A DNA stretch of 64,000 nucleotides, taken from assembly GCA_040954595.2 (NCBI GenBank), contig CM082582.2, forward strand, positions 12,462,001-12,526,000, in the 5' to 3' direction. Numbering within the stretch: position 1 is the stretch's first letter; every line of letters begins with the position of its first letter. Of this stretch, positions 1-12,104 are shown piece after piece. Under the pieces are notes generated by a model. It saw only the letters and a program-made list of their open reading frames with translations, searched no databases and was not told where the DNA came from. Origin of the DNA: Balanoglossus misakiensis. Taxonomy: Eukaryota > Hemichordata. The position numbers and the translations under genes are program-made.

Positions 1-2303
1 GACGGTCACTTGGGCAACAATTTGACACGCAATTGCACATTTCGAACAGAAGTCAACTCAATTGGCGCTCATTTTAGATTCACAATGACTGAAATTATGC
101 CCAGTAATGTAGTTAGCGAATCATGCCAAACGTCTAAAACAATAGATTGGTTATTCAACCTGAGAAATCAAGAATGAGAACGTGATTGGCTTTCATTGCA
201 GATCATTTGGTGAGGGAAACATCTGCGCCAAGCTACGTCACAACCTCGTTCAAGAGCAAGAAAGACATCTCTGTGCTGGAAGCAAGACGTCACTTGACCC
301 CGTCGGTTTAAGTACACCTCTTCACGAAGATGATATCAATCTCACTTGACAACTGAAATGTTCATTTCCCTGGATGAGAGGTACGATGCTCCATTTTTTT
401 TACCGATGCCCACGAGCTGGTCATGGCTGTAGCAGGTTTCTGCTGAAAGAAAGTAATCCTATAGATTAATGGAATACAAGATACTTGAGCGGAGAGTACT
501 TATGATGAGAAAAACAAGGATCAAATAAACCGACAAGACAGACCAATTAAAATTGTCCAATGTATGGCCAGGAATATAAATTAGGTTACCGCATGATTAC
601 ACCACTAAGGTACCATTATCAAACTTGTGGGTTCGTTTACAGGTGATGTAAAGATTATAGCGATAGTCATTATATGATAGACAACTAAGTTTCATACTTG
701 CAATTTAGTTCATAGGTTTAAACTTTAACACGTACATGTATATGCCAAATATAGCCTCTAGTTGTCAGTATATACATGTTTGTCCAAAAATACTTCACCA
801 TACTGTCTGTGTCTCGTGATCTTTTTCTTTGATTCTGTAAAGGTGTTTCGTGATCGTGATAATTCCAACGGGTGTACGAGACGAGAATATTTGTCAAGTC
901 GTGCACTGTTTGGTCCGACAATATATTAGCTGATGATAAATATTCTCAAGGTCTTATTAACTATTAAGTCGATAATCAATATTAGCATTTTTTCTGTTAT
1001 ATCATATATCAGTATGTTTCCGTCGACGATGTTTGATATCATCGATCTCAAGCGCGGAGAAACGAGTTTCCAATTCGAGGAATGTTCGACAGTATATGTT
1101 CGATAAAACGTGTAAAATTATACGTGAGGTTTTTGCGTGCTCAAGGACGTATATATAGACGAGTCTGCGGTCATCAATGGTGCTAATATTCTCATTTGCA
1201 TATCACTAAGTATTAATATTACAACAAATAAATGGCCGTGCAGACAATCGGTTGTCTGGGTGATAATTACCTTTAATCGCTTCCCGCTGAGTTCAGTCGC
1301 ATGCGGAAAATGTTTCACTACCAGCACACTATGGTGGGTGATAAATATACGCTACAATTTTTCTTACGTGATGACTGAAGGATGAAATCATCTTGATTAC
1401 TAATGTCCTTAAGATGTAGCTGACGTTGATCATACTTGGAAATTCAGGGTACAATTTGGCCGCCGAAGTTATTTCTTAAATAATCAATGTGTATACTTAG
1501 GCTTGGCAGAAATGTGCAAATGTCAACTGAGGCTTCGTTCTATATGTACTCTGTCAATTATGCAGGGTACCATTACATTGCATGTAACAAACGAATTTCA
1601 ATTACTGGTACATCAAATGCTTCGTTTTACAATAATTTGGCTGAAATAATTCTAACAAGTCTAAGTAAGGCCCACTGTTTTCTTAACCGAAAGGGGATAT
1701 TGTATAGGATATATCTTGTTTTTTACCACGGAAGTAAAATAAATTGAGTCTATATTAAATTCCCTTAATTTTTTTGCTTTGGTTGATAAAATGATTATAG
1801 AGATTCAGGTGCCTTATGTTTTTCGCTGGAAGTGTACTAACGTTATAGTATACTCATATTTGCTGCAAGGTGAATTTGATAATACACGCGTTTAAGCCAA
1901 CACTTGCTTGGCATCAGCGCAAACAAGATTGCCAGCAGCCTCACTTCTCCAATATTTACATTCGATCCTCAACAGGATAGAATAAACCTCCGTCGAACCA
2001 CGAACTTCTTGACCTTTAATTTCCTGTTTCATGAATATCAGGGTGCCGCAATATGTCATTCTAGTCGGGAACCAGATCACCCAAATTACCGTGACTGGAG
2101 AGAGAAAAAAATACAGTCAATGCCAGAGAACGCATTGCTTTGAAATAGCGGGTTTATTAATTTCCCCGAAGGAATAATATGGACTCTGAATGCACTGCCC
2201 TGTCGAGAAACTTTGTAATCATTACCTGCCAGGGGTAGAATAGAGTCAGCTTCAATATAGATTGTGCATTTGGTTGATTGCCACCCAAAGCATAATGTTC
2301 ATA
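1..2303. other. AT-rich non-coding stretch, no gene recognised
   Basis: Both strands carry only short open stretches without family similarity, exon-like splice-site pairs or consistent coding character. No RNA gene or repeat was recognised. Confidence 0.5.
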
Positions 2304-2304
2304 C

Positions 2305-2390
<86 letters not shown>
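2304..2390. repeat. (CTGT)n microsatellite
   Basis: About 22 near-perfect copies of the tetranucleotide CTGT (TGTC in another register), ending in a slightly degenerate TGTCTGCCTG. The open frames that cross it on both strands are by-products of the repeat. Confidence 0.95.
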
Positions 2391-2391
<1 letters not shown>

Positions 2392-5300
2392 GTCTGCCTG
2401 TGTAAAAGTCCTTTATATCATTATCCTCTGTGGTCACAAAATGAATATCGTGAATTATTTATTCCAGAACAGTGCAAATCTACTAAATCATTGTAGTGAC
2501 ATTGATGTAAGATAATTAGCACAGATATGTACGTGACATGAACATCATTTACATTACTAATGATGCTAGCAGGATAAGCTCAATACCATATCACTTAGGA
2601 CCGAAGGGCATGGTTAACTAATAAAGGTCTCTCGACTAATTAATATGCAATAACAGATAATTCTACCTAGGTCGGTGGAATTTTTGAAATATTGATATTT
2701 CAAGAATCAGATAGAGCTGATACCATTTCAATAATTAAAACGTGAATATTCATCAATATTTGTCTAAACCTTATCTAAATCAAGAGCAAGCATAAACGTG
2801 GTGATCTAATTGTTGGTATGACGTGAATATTAGGAATGTTAATGTATATATTTCTGGTCAAATAAGCGATCAGTCATAATTGACGAGCTTGACATAATTC
2901 ATTGAAGTTTCTCAATGTGAAAGGACATAACGCTCGATTTTGATGACCTTTCGTGACCTATATATGCACTTGCATGGCATCATAAGGTTTGTGGTCAACA
3001 ACCTATTAGACCACAAGATTTAAGCCATCCACAAAATCACTTCGTTTACTGTTGAACTAATCTTACAATCCTGGTATCAGTCAATGTGAGGTGAGTGTTG
3101 AAGCTAGGGAATACACATAGTTGATGAGGCTACAATACGCACAGTGAATACATTACACGGAATTCCGCAGCTGGAGTGTATATGGTGAATGTATTGATAT
3201 CCACATCACGTTGAGTGAGGCGTTTGCGGGAATGCAGCTGTGTATGTGGTGTTAAGTGACTTTTCGCGGGGCCTTCGCCAAGTGATCTGACTTCGTCAAT
3301 ACACTGCGCATGCGGTATTATTGGATTTAGACCCTTTCCTCGGTTGTCCCATCATGCACCTCTGTGGCAGCTCAATTAAGAAGTGCATATTGTATTTGAA
3401 AACGTATGGTATAGGAATATATTATGTATTATTGCTATATGAATTTCAATGCTGGTTGCCATGGTATTATGGTGTGTGTTCACTAAGCTTGCACGCTAGA
3501 GCGACATGTTAGTGCTTAGAATCGACGACGATTCTGTTCCAATATCAGGTTACCTTCATCTTGGCTCCAATTATCAATTCTTAGTCTAAATGACTGCTAC
3601 ATATTAACATTGGTTGGATTTTACGTGAAATTGGATTAGCTCTAAACAATTTATCATCATTCTGTATATTGCTGTAAAAGTCAATTTAGAGCCAGTAATA
3701 AGATATTGATAGGCTGCCACGTGATCCACAGAGAATCAGTTTCTTGTTCTTGAGATGCTTGCTTGTTTTGCAGTGATGTTTCCAACATGGATTTTTTATC
3801 TTTGATCTATTGAAGACTGCTTCTTAGGGTTTGAAAAATAAGAACAGACCGTTGGTGTGATAATAGTTATTTCATAGCATTGCATGTTACGAAACTCGGC
3901 AAATCTGCTAATGATGGTGATAAAAGTCACGAATAAAAGGGATGGGCACCTCCATGTAATCCCCAGCAGGCAAATCGCAGACTTCAAATGCTTTACGTAT
4001 ACCGCACTAAGGCGGCGTTCACACACGGATCGGGGGAGGGGGGTAGGAGATTTGAGTAATATGACATTACTGATGTCAAGGGGACCTGAAAAAAACGGGG
4101 GCTCAAACATATTGAAGTCCGGCAAGAGAGAATCATTTCAATGTCATTCAAATTATCATGAGCAGGAAGGGTACTGGAAAAAAAAATTAAAGTACCAGGG
4201 TATCTTTAAGGGGGAATTTCTCCCCTATCTCCCACCCCAGAGATGTTTGTGAATGTTGCCTTACGAGTACAGCATATAATGAAGTGAGAATGTGAACAAC
4301 ACTAATGGGCAAAGCTCGACCTGTTAAAGACACGCATAGCAGTAAATCGGCGATGATGTTATGGGTGTCTTTATAATCCACGTATTAAAATGTCTTATTA
4401 TATTTTGACAGGTCATCATAGACAGATCGCGTTTTTGGTCTTCGTGTGTGTGTCTTCGAGATCGACGAATGTGATATGATCTCAATTAATTCACTAAGCT
4501 TTCGGTTAAGGATGACAGCATCACATTAATTATATCATCTTGTTATCTCGTCATATTATCTCGTAAAGTTACAGCCAGTGCCCCTTTAAATTTAAAGGGA
4601 ATTTTAACATTGAAAAAATGACAGTCATTCGGACAAAAGCACTTGCATTGCCGTTGGGTGGTTGCAGATTATCCCAGCTGCATGATGTGTGCGTACTGAA
4701 TAAACGTGCGACAGTCGTATCAAGTAACAACCTTTTCCATCAAATCACCCATTTTAAAAACTAACTACTTACCCTTAAAGTTAAACTAAACGAAGCTATA
4801 ATAGGCTAGCTTTCACTTTCGTGTTCTCTTTAGTTCAACACACTTAGCACCGTTTCAGGCAAATATTGCCTTTCTTGCCCGATTCGTGTATTTAGGTCAT
4901 CCTCTATAAGACACCTGCGCAGCTCAGATGTCTGATTGGCGAAAAGGGGGTTGAGAAACAATTTCGTCGACTGTCTGTAAATATGGTGTATCCATTTACA
5001 CTAACGTTAACGTCAATACCCATTGCAGTGAGCTTTCGCAGTTACATATTTACTTTATAAGGAATACATGTATGTAGGCTATCGCGTACGATCAGTCAAC
5101 TAAACGGCAGAAATCATCGTGGAGAATTTCTGCATTCCATTTAGCTGTGTACATTAAGTCAAGGTCATATTAAACGAGCGCTGTTGATTCGATGATTCAA
5201 ACACGTGCTATCTATTCAGCGTTGACCTAACGAAAGAAACGTTAATTATCTTTGAATCAGGCCTTCTTGGCGACTGGGGAAATGCCAGCAAATATAACGT

Positions 5301-8042
5301 TTATAAAGGAGAGTGGGGCGGTTTACAGCGATGCTGTCCTACAGGGTCTATTTTCAATAGACTGTGAATGGCTCTTGATGAAGATAAAAATAGCGTCAAG
5401 GACACTATACGTCCACTTGATCAGTTGTAGGTGTTTGGGGTAAAATATCAGTTTTAGTTAAATTTTCTAATGAGAGTTTGGCACTTCCGCAGGTGTGAAC
5501 TAATGAAATTCGCCCTAAACGGGCACATTGCGGCATAATGCAATATTTACAGGGCTATATTCATACTCCATGATGATCATTGGATAGTTACATTGTATGT
5601 CGGAGAAATATGAGCTGTTTGGTCAAAGAAATGCCTTCAGCATAATGACACGATACTGTCAGTGGTGAAATAGGGAAAATGACAATAAGGCATGCACCGG
5701 AAATTGTTTTGCAAATTTTTGAGTGGCCTTCGACTAATTTTGCTCGTTCTTATTTGTTATACGTCTATATTAGGGACCAAAACTGTTTCCAGATTTCGGG
5801 AAATCCTTGACCTACATTTGCATATCTCAGTACGGAGATGTTATTTTTATAGGCGCTGATAAAATACCAAATCCTGTTTCCTAATTTTCCTGCTTCTTCT
5901 GTCTACTGTGTTTTATCTGTGAAAATCAACAAGTCAGCAGAAACTTCGCACTGTCCATAAAATACATCATCAATACTACTAGTATTTTATGCCACCCGGC
6001 AAAAATGAAGTCTTGTCTAGCTGACGCTGAATTTAATAATTGACTAAAGTGATGAATTGAAATATCATCCTGAACGCCTACGTAAAAAACAATATAGTTG
6101 ATTGCATTCTCAATGCACATGCGCACAAATCTCCAGGTATAATAGAAAATGAAATGAAATGTTATAAATATATTGTTACAAGTCACTAGAAAGATAATGA
6201 AATCTTCTTCCCCAGGGATGTTCCTTGTTTGGACAAACAGGGAATATATAACATGTTTTAAGAATTTTCTTCTTCTGTTAATATTACATGGACTCTTCAG
6301 ATGGTTTCAAATAATTGGAAAATAAAATAAAATGTTTCGCAAAGCCAAAGGATACGATGACAGAAAATTGCCATTTTTCAGAGAACGACACCAAAAGAAA
6401 AACTAGTTTCAGCGCATGACAAAAACAATGGAGTGTCTTAAATGTGGCCTATTCGAATGACCAGGACTTCTTCGATTCTGTGCCCTTCTTATTCGAAGCT
6501 GGCCTCTAAATGCCAGACATGGATTTGAATTTCCTCTTGTATGATTAGTCGTTGTCAGACATTGATAACGCCAGTTGCATTAATGTGAGAGTACCGGTGT
6601 GGGCACAGATGACTCGTCCATCCGATCTTTACGAGAAAACTTCTAATGAGAAATGCCCATATATATTCAGTGCTCGTCGCTGTACTTTGCGCACATTTTC
6701 CATCACGCTTCATTGATATTCCAATCAGACAGGTTGCTTGCTTGCTGTCTCACTCGTTAAAGTATAAACAAACACAATTTTTGTTTTTGCGTGAAAAATG
6801 GCACTTAAATGTGTACACTTTGGTCAATAAGGACCACGGACATGAAATTGGTTGTTCTTTATTCTGAATTAAAATAATAGTTTTTATTTCGAGTGGTGAC
6901 CAGCGATAATCTGTGGTTGGCTACTTATCAACTTTCCGTGATATTTTTGGCTCAATTTACATATGTGACTGCGTGTGTGAACCACTGGATGCAAGTGTTA
7001 ATTTAATAGACTGGCGCCTCTTATATTTGCATAATGCGAAGAGGGTCAATCCCCGGATGAATGCTTGTAGCGCGAGAAACGCATTGAATAAATGATGTTA
7101 TGTGGAATTACTTACGGAGCATTTTTCTGCCTATAACTAGACAGACACCAGATAAGACTCCATTTAATTTGATCATCAGGTATAGTCAGATTAGTTGATG
7201 AGTGACCCTGATGGTTGACTGCAGAATTATTCACAAAAATATTATCTATGGCAACGTCACGAACGACTATCGCCCGTTGTCACGCAGCCACACCCATCGA
7301 GTGTACCAATCGAAGTTGTGGACACGTATTATTTTACACACCCGATGCATCCATTATGAAAACTAATCAGCCACGATCAACTCTGTCTGTGCACACGTAC
7401 CAAAAAGACACACCTGAAGGCAACGAGTGAGTTCCATGTGTCGCCGTGTTCTATTTTTGTACATGTGACGATAGCCAACCAATCACAGGAGTGTCTTTGT
7501 AAGATGTTATGGACTGTGGATAGATCAACGTGTCATTCTTGAATAAACTACAAAAAATGTTTGAATTGCTTTTTATTTGTGGTATCGGTGGGACTGTGGT
7601 CAAGCCTCGTTGTTCAGCCATGGGCATTTCTAAATACCTTTTGTCTGTGCATAGGCGTTTTTATTAGGAAAAAAGGTGTCACCTAGTGGATAATATGTGT
7701 CCCTTTATTGACTCGCACTGAAGTTAGTACATGTATGCTATAAGCCAATGACAGATTAATAATTGAGACGGGCATTTTATTACCCGCGCTCCGATTGACA
7801 TCTTTTGTGTGACGTCACAATACGACATGTTATCCGCCTATTAACTCCAAGAATTGTCATGGCAACGTTGAGAGTCGATCACGCTATGAAAGTTCACCTG
7901 TCGTATCATTAAAATATCAACCTGAAGATGAATATGCATGAGTTTGCTACCTGGTACATGTATTCCCAAATGACATATCTGTCAACTGTCTGTATGCCAT
8001 GCACGATCCATTCACTGTCAGTTGCACCTTTGATCTTCGTTA
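2391..8042. other. Non-coding stretch, no gene recognised
   Basis: About 5.6 kb of AT-rich sequence. The open frames are short (at most about 120 codons), have no recognisable family and are not linked by splice sites into anything longer. It may be intergenic or a long intron. Confidence 0.45.
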
Positions 8043-8100
8043 GGACTGACTGACTGACTGACTGACTGACTGACTGAATGAATGAATGAATGAATGAATG
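8043..8100. repeat. Compound (GACT)n-(GAAT)n microsatellite
   Basis: About eight copies of GACT run directly into about six copies of GAAT. The change of one base in the unit suggests a point mutation that then spread along the array by slippage. Confidence 0.95.
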
Positions 8101-8452
8101 ACCCTCTACAGGCGAGAATGACGAAAAGTCGCTGTTGCTAAAAGGCAATAGAGCGCCATCCTCCACCGAACTGTTTTACTGTACTGTTCAAAGAATACGG
8201 AAAGCATTAAGATCTTTCAATGCAAATATTTTCATGCACTTTACACCCAATCAATGCTGCTTTGGTCCTTTTATTCAGGTTGAGTATGTTGTGTGAGACA
8301 TTGTTATCTGCTCTTATGTAAGCTGTTTACATTGTTGAAAGAGCGCCATCTGCGACCATGCAGACTTTCACATAACGAAACCCGCCACCATGATTGCCCA
8401 GCGCCGAGTTCATATCACCAATGTCACTATGGTAACACAGTTCTCTGAACAT

Positions 8453-8631
8453 TGGCAAAGACCAAGCTGATGTAAAGGGTCAAACTCCTTAATGTGGAGA
8501 GAGGTCTGCTCTACATTATATTGATCAGCACGTTTAAGTTTAAAAGTAAACAAGGAAGGTCTCATAATTGAAGAGGGGTCGAGGACCAGATAAGCGGGGT
8601 GAAGTACATTGACAAATTGATGGTAAAAATT
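8453..8631 (-). repeat. 179-bp element, inverted copy of 32522-32700
   Basis: The reverse complement of this interval matches 32522-32700 along its whole 179-bp length with only about a dozen substitutions and no indel seen. Similarity stops abruptly at both ends. The other copy lies just upstream of the NTF2L-1 start codon, so this is either a dispersed repeat or a displaced copy of a promoter/5'UTR segment. Both copies happen to have an open frame, but the neighbours give no support for coding. No clear target-site duplication was seen. Confidence 0.85.
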
Positions 8632-9022
8632 ATTCGCATTGTACAAAAATTGCCCGTGATGATGGATAACACTCTGGCCTAGTCTTAACAGATTTCATTT
8701 ATTGTGCAATATTTATACCATGACTTGGAATAAAATAGGTTCGACGAAGTTTTTTATTATGAAAACTCCGGGCCGTTATGCATTATTCCCTGACAAAAGA
8801 GAATATTCATGTTTTTCGTTTCTCCTTTTTCGATAGTTGAAATGCATGGTCTGGTCTTTCCACCCGACAAAAAGAGTCACAATACCAATATTTAATTGTA
8901 AAAAAAATTCTGAAGAAAATTGTTTTCTTTTTTCATAACAGCACTTTTGATGAGGGTCATATGACTTGAGACGCTGCAGAGCGATCGTTTTCTTCAGCTT
9001 CGAAGAATTAAACAAGCTCGTT

Positions 9023-9800
9023 GCTGATTGGTTCGTGTCACCTGGACTTCTTGGACATGGAAATTATCGGCTAACATCCGGGCATTTTCGTAAAAGACTG
9101 ACGACCACGCTGTTCAGTGCAAGTGGGCTTCATCTTGATGCGGGGCGCAGACAACTCAACACCAGAGTTTCTGCGCTGTTTTTTTGCTGTAAAGGCCACG
9201 GTAAGTAAAGTTACAGAAGTAGACACAATTACTCAGTTATTAACGAGAACTATGTGCTATTTTGTGGCGAGTAACGGGACAACCAAGTCCACGTCCGACG
9301 AGCACTGAAAAAGAACATGCGGCAGTCAAACAGCTCGCTCGACTCATTGTTTCGCTGCGTTTCAATTAACACATTCCACTCTTTGCCGTTAATCAACCCG
9401 CTGAGATGCACGGTTTATTACATGTATTCGGTGTTAAAACTCTTTACCGGCGCGGTGGGCGGCAGACGTTTTGTTTCGTGTTCATGGGCATAAGACATTC
9501 ACTTCAACGTACTTCTACTTGTTTTGCAGATGGACTGATAACGATATCCAGCAACCAAGCCGAGGCCGCCATGCAGCTGTAACTGGGCGAGGCTAGTGGA
9601 TGGGCGTCGACGACCACTGGATGCTATGATGTTACAAGCCTGATGAACAAGTAAGCCATATTTACATGTATAGATAGTAAGTGATATAGACATAAAATCC
9701 CCGGTGGGCCCTTCCCCCTGACCGTCCGTTTAATATAACTAATAGTAGGGTTTTAACAGATGTGTAATCTTAGTCGTCCACAACTCAATAAAAGTTTAAT
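9023..9800 (+). ncRNA. Possible spliced non-coding transcript
   Basis: Weak model. An ATTGG box (inverted CCAAT) lies near 9023. A consensus donor (G|GTAAGTAAAG) is at 9199-9200, a good acceptor (pyrimidine tract then TTTTGCAG) ends near 9530, and AATAAA lies near 9787. Splicing these would give a short transcript. The joined frame stops after about 20 codons of the second exon and resembles no protein I know. Chance occurrence of these signals is quite possible. Confidence 0.2.
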
Positions 9801-10460
9801 TAAAAACTATAGTAGTATAACCTGGGAGTGGTTTATTTGTACCGATCATCTTCGCGCTCGCATGTCTGCTAGGCTGGTTAGGAGATATGTAATCTTTTCA
9901 CCCTCAATTCGAGTAAAATTATTAAAATAATATTTGTGTAACCTGGGAGTGGTTTATTTGTACCGATCATCTTCGCGCTCGTATGTCTGCTAGGCTGTTT
10001 AGGAGATTTGTAATCTTTTCACCCTCAATTCGAATAAAATTATTAAAACATATTTGTGTAAACTGGGAGTGGTTCATTTGTACCGATCATCTTCGCGCTC
10101 GCATGTCTGCTAGGCTGTTTAGGAGATTTGTAATCTTTTCACCCTCAATTCGAATAAAATTATTAAAAAATATTTGTGTAAACTGGGAGTTGTTCATTTG
10201 TACCGGTCATCTTCGCTCGCTCGTACATATGTCAGTCAGTCTGTTTTTGAGATTTGTAATCTTTCACCCTCAATTCGAATAAAAGTATTTAAAAAAATAT
10301 TTGTGTAAACTGGGATTGGTTCATTTGTACCTGCCATCCTCGTGCGTGCGTTTGTTAATCTGTTTCGAGATTTGTAATATTTTATCTGGTTCCCTTACTC
10401 CAATAAAAATTTATTTTAAAGATATATACTAGTATAAATAACATGGGAGTGGTTTACGAA
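9730..10460. repeat. 120-bp tandem repeat, about six copies, degenerate at the edges
   Basis: The motif TACCGATCATCTTCGCGCTC recurs at 9840, 9961 and 10081 and, degraded, near 10201 and 10325, giving a period of 120-121 bp. Each unit contains AATAAAATTATT and ends with a conserved TGGGAGTGGTT(C/T)ATTTG. The central copies (9961-10200) are nearly identical; the outer ones are progressively diverged, as expected of an array that grows by unequal exchange in the middle. Confidence 0.9.
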
Positions 10461-10872
10461 ACTACTCCAATGTTACATAAGAGTATTGGCACCTGCCTCC
10501 TCACGTGTTTGGTTGTCTGTTTGCCCGAGTCTGTTATTCAAGTAAAATAAGTTGTGTACTTTCCAAAGTTTTTTTGAGATCTGTATTTTTCCACTGCTAC
10601 AATATTTTTAAATAATTTCCTCCAGTCTTTTGTAATTGTACTTTTTGTATTTTGTATTCATTACGATTAGCCCCAATGTACAGGGGGTCTAATAGTATTT
10701 CATTTACTTACAATGTCTTAGTTTAATTCTTGAACCCATTAGATAACTGGAGATAACATGTATATTTTATTGACTGAAATGTATTTTATTAAGAAACATG
10801 AAAAATGTATTTTTCGTCGCTGTTTATTATAATGTTTAAAGATGATTATAATGTAAACATGTATTGATTTTA
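10461..10872. other. AT-rich non-coding spacer
   Basis: AT-rich sequence between the 120-bp repeat and the duplicated segment that precedes the minisatellite. No gene, RNA or repeat was recognised. Confidence 0.5.
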
Positions 10873-11105
10873 CAAGTTGTATTTCATTCCAGTGTATCAG
10901 ATTGATTGTTTTCGTCATGTTAAGTCCACAGAAAGTATTGTATATCCTCTTTTGTTTGTGATCTCGAAGTTTTGAATTTGTTTATTTAAATACTTCTATT
11001 TTCAATAAAAATACAATGGAACGAAAGATTTAACTCGTGTCTGTATTGTTTTTTATTCAACCGATACTAAAATAATTATTGGAACATGAGCTATAATCCA
11101 TGCAT
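10873..11105. repeat. Segment duplicated at 11707-11850 (upstream copy)
   Basis: Two blocks (about 10873-10921 and 11003-11105) reappear adjacent to one another at 11707-11850, so the second copy is this segment with roughly 80 bp deleted. Both include the same AATAAAAAT(A)C run and the same entry into the first old minisatellite unit. Confidence 0.85.
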
Positions 11106-12104
11106 ATGACATGGAAAGGCCAAAAACGACCAAAATTTTCAAAATCGACAATTTGTCATTTTTTGAGCGTTCATGAGCTATAATCCATGCATCTGACATG
11201 AAAAGGCCAAAAACGACCAAAATTTTCAAAATCGAGAACTTGTCATTTTTTGAGCGTACATGAGCTATAATCCATGCATCTGACATGAAAATGCCAAAAT
11301 GACCAAAATTTTCAAAGTCAAGAATTTTTCAATTTTTGAGCGTTCATGAGCTATAATCCATGCATCTGACATGAAAATCTCAAAACGACCAAAATTTTCA
11401 TAGTCGAGAACTTGTCATTTTTTGAGCGTTCATGAGCTATAATCCATGCATATGACATGAAAATGCCAAAAAGACCAAAATTTTCAAAGTCGACAATTTG
11501 TCATTTTTTGAGCGTTCATGAGCTAATATCCATGCATCTGACATGAAAATGCCAAAACGACCAACATTTTCAAAGTCGAGAATTTGTCATTTTTTGAGCG
11601 TTCATGAGCTATAATCCATGCATCTGACATGAAAATGCTAAAACGACCGAAATTTTCAAAGTCGAGAATTTGTCATTTTTTGAGCGTTCATGAGCTATAA
11701 TCCATGCAAGTTGTATTTCATTCCAGTGTATCAGATTGATTGTTTTCGTCATGTTAATAAAAATAAAATGGAACGAAAGATTTAACTCGTGTCTGTATTG
11801 TCTTTTATTCAACCGATACTAAAATAATTATTGGAACATGAGCTATAATCCATTAATATGACATGAAAAGGCCAAAAACGACCAAAATTTTCAAAATCGA
11901 GAACTTGTCATTTTTTGAGCGTTCATGAGCTATAATCCATGCATATGACATGAAAAGGCCAAAAAGACCAACATTTTCAAAGTCGACAATTTGTCATTTT
12001 TTGAGCGTTCATGAGCTATAATCCATGCATCTGACATGAAAATGCCAAAATGACAAAAATTTTCAAAGTCAAGAATTTTTCAATTTTTGAGCGTTCATGA
12101 GCTA
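11083..12104. repeat. Old (class A, about 86 bp) relatives of the main minisatellite, left flank
   Basis: About ten units share the core CATGAGCTATAATCCATGCA followed by GACATGAAAATGCCAAAA(C/A)GACC and TTTTTTGAGCGTTCAT. They are clearly homologous to the 87-bp main unit (same CATGAGCTATAA start, similar AAAGTCGA block and T-run) but diverge from it and from each other. The row is interrupted at 11707-11850 by the duplicated segment. Confidence 0.9.
11707..11850. repeat. Segment duplicated from 10873-11105 (downstream copy, internally deleted)
   Basis: It repeats the upstream segment with the middle missing, then leads again into a class A repeat unit. The simplest reading is duplication of the array edge together with its flank, followed or accompanied by a deletion. 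Confidence 0.85.

Noticed and set aside
2252-2515. Open frames on both strands with TDRQ or CLSV repeats.
   Set aside because: Translations of the (CTGT)n microsatellite only.
9983-10282. 99-codon plus-strand frame with an internal repeat.
   Set aside because: It is the translation of the 120-bp tandem repeat; neighbouring copies break the frame.
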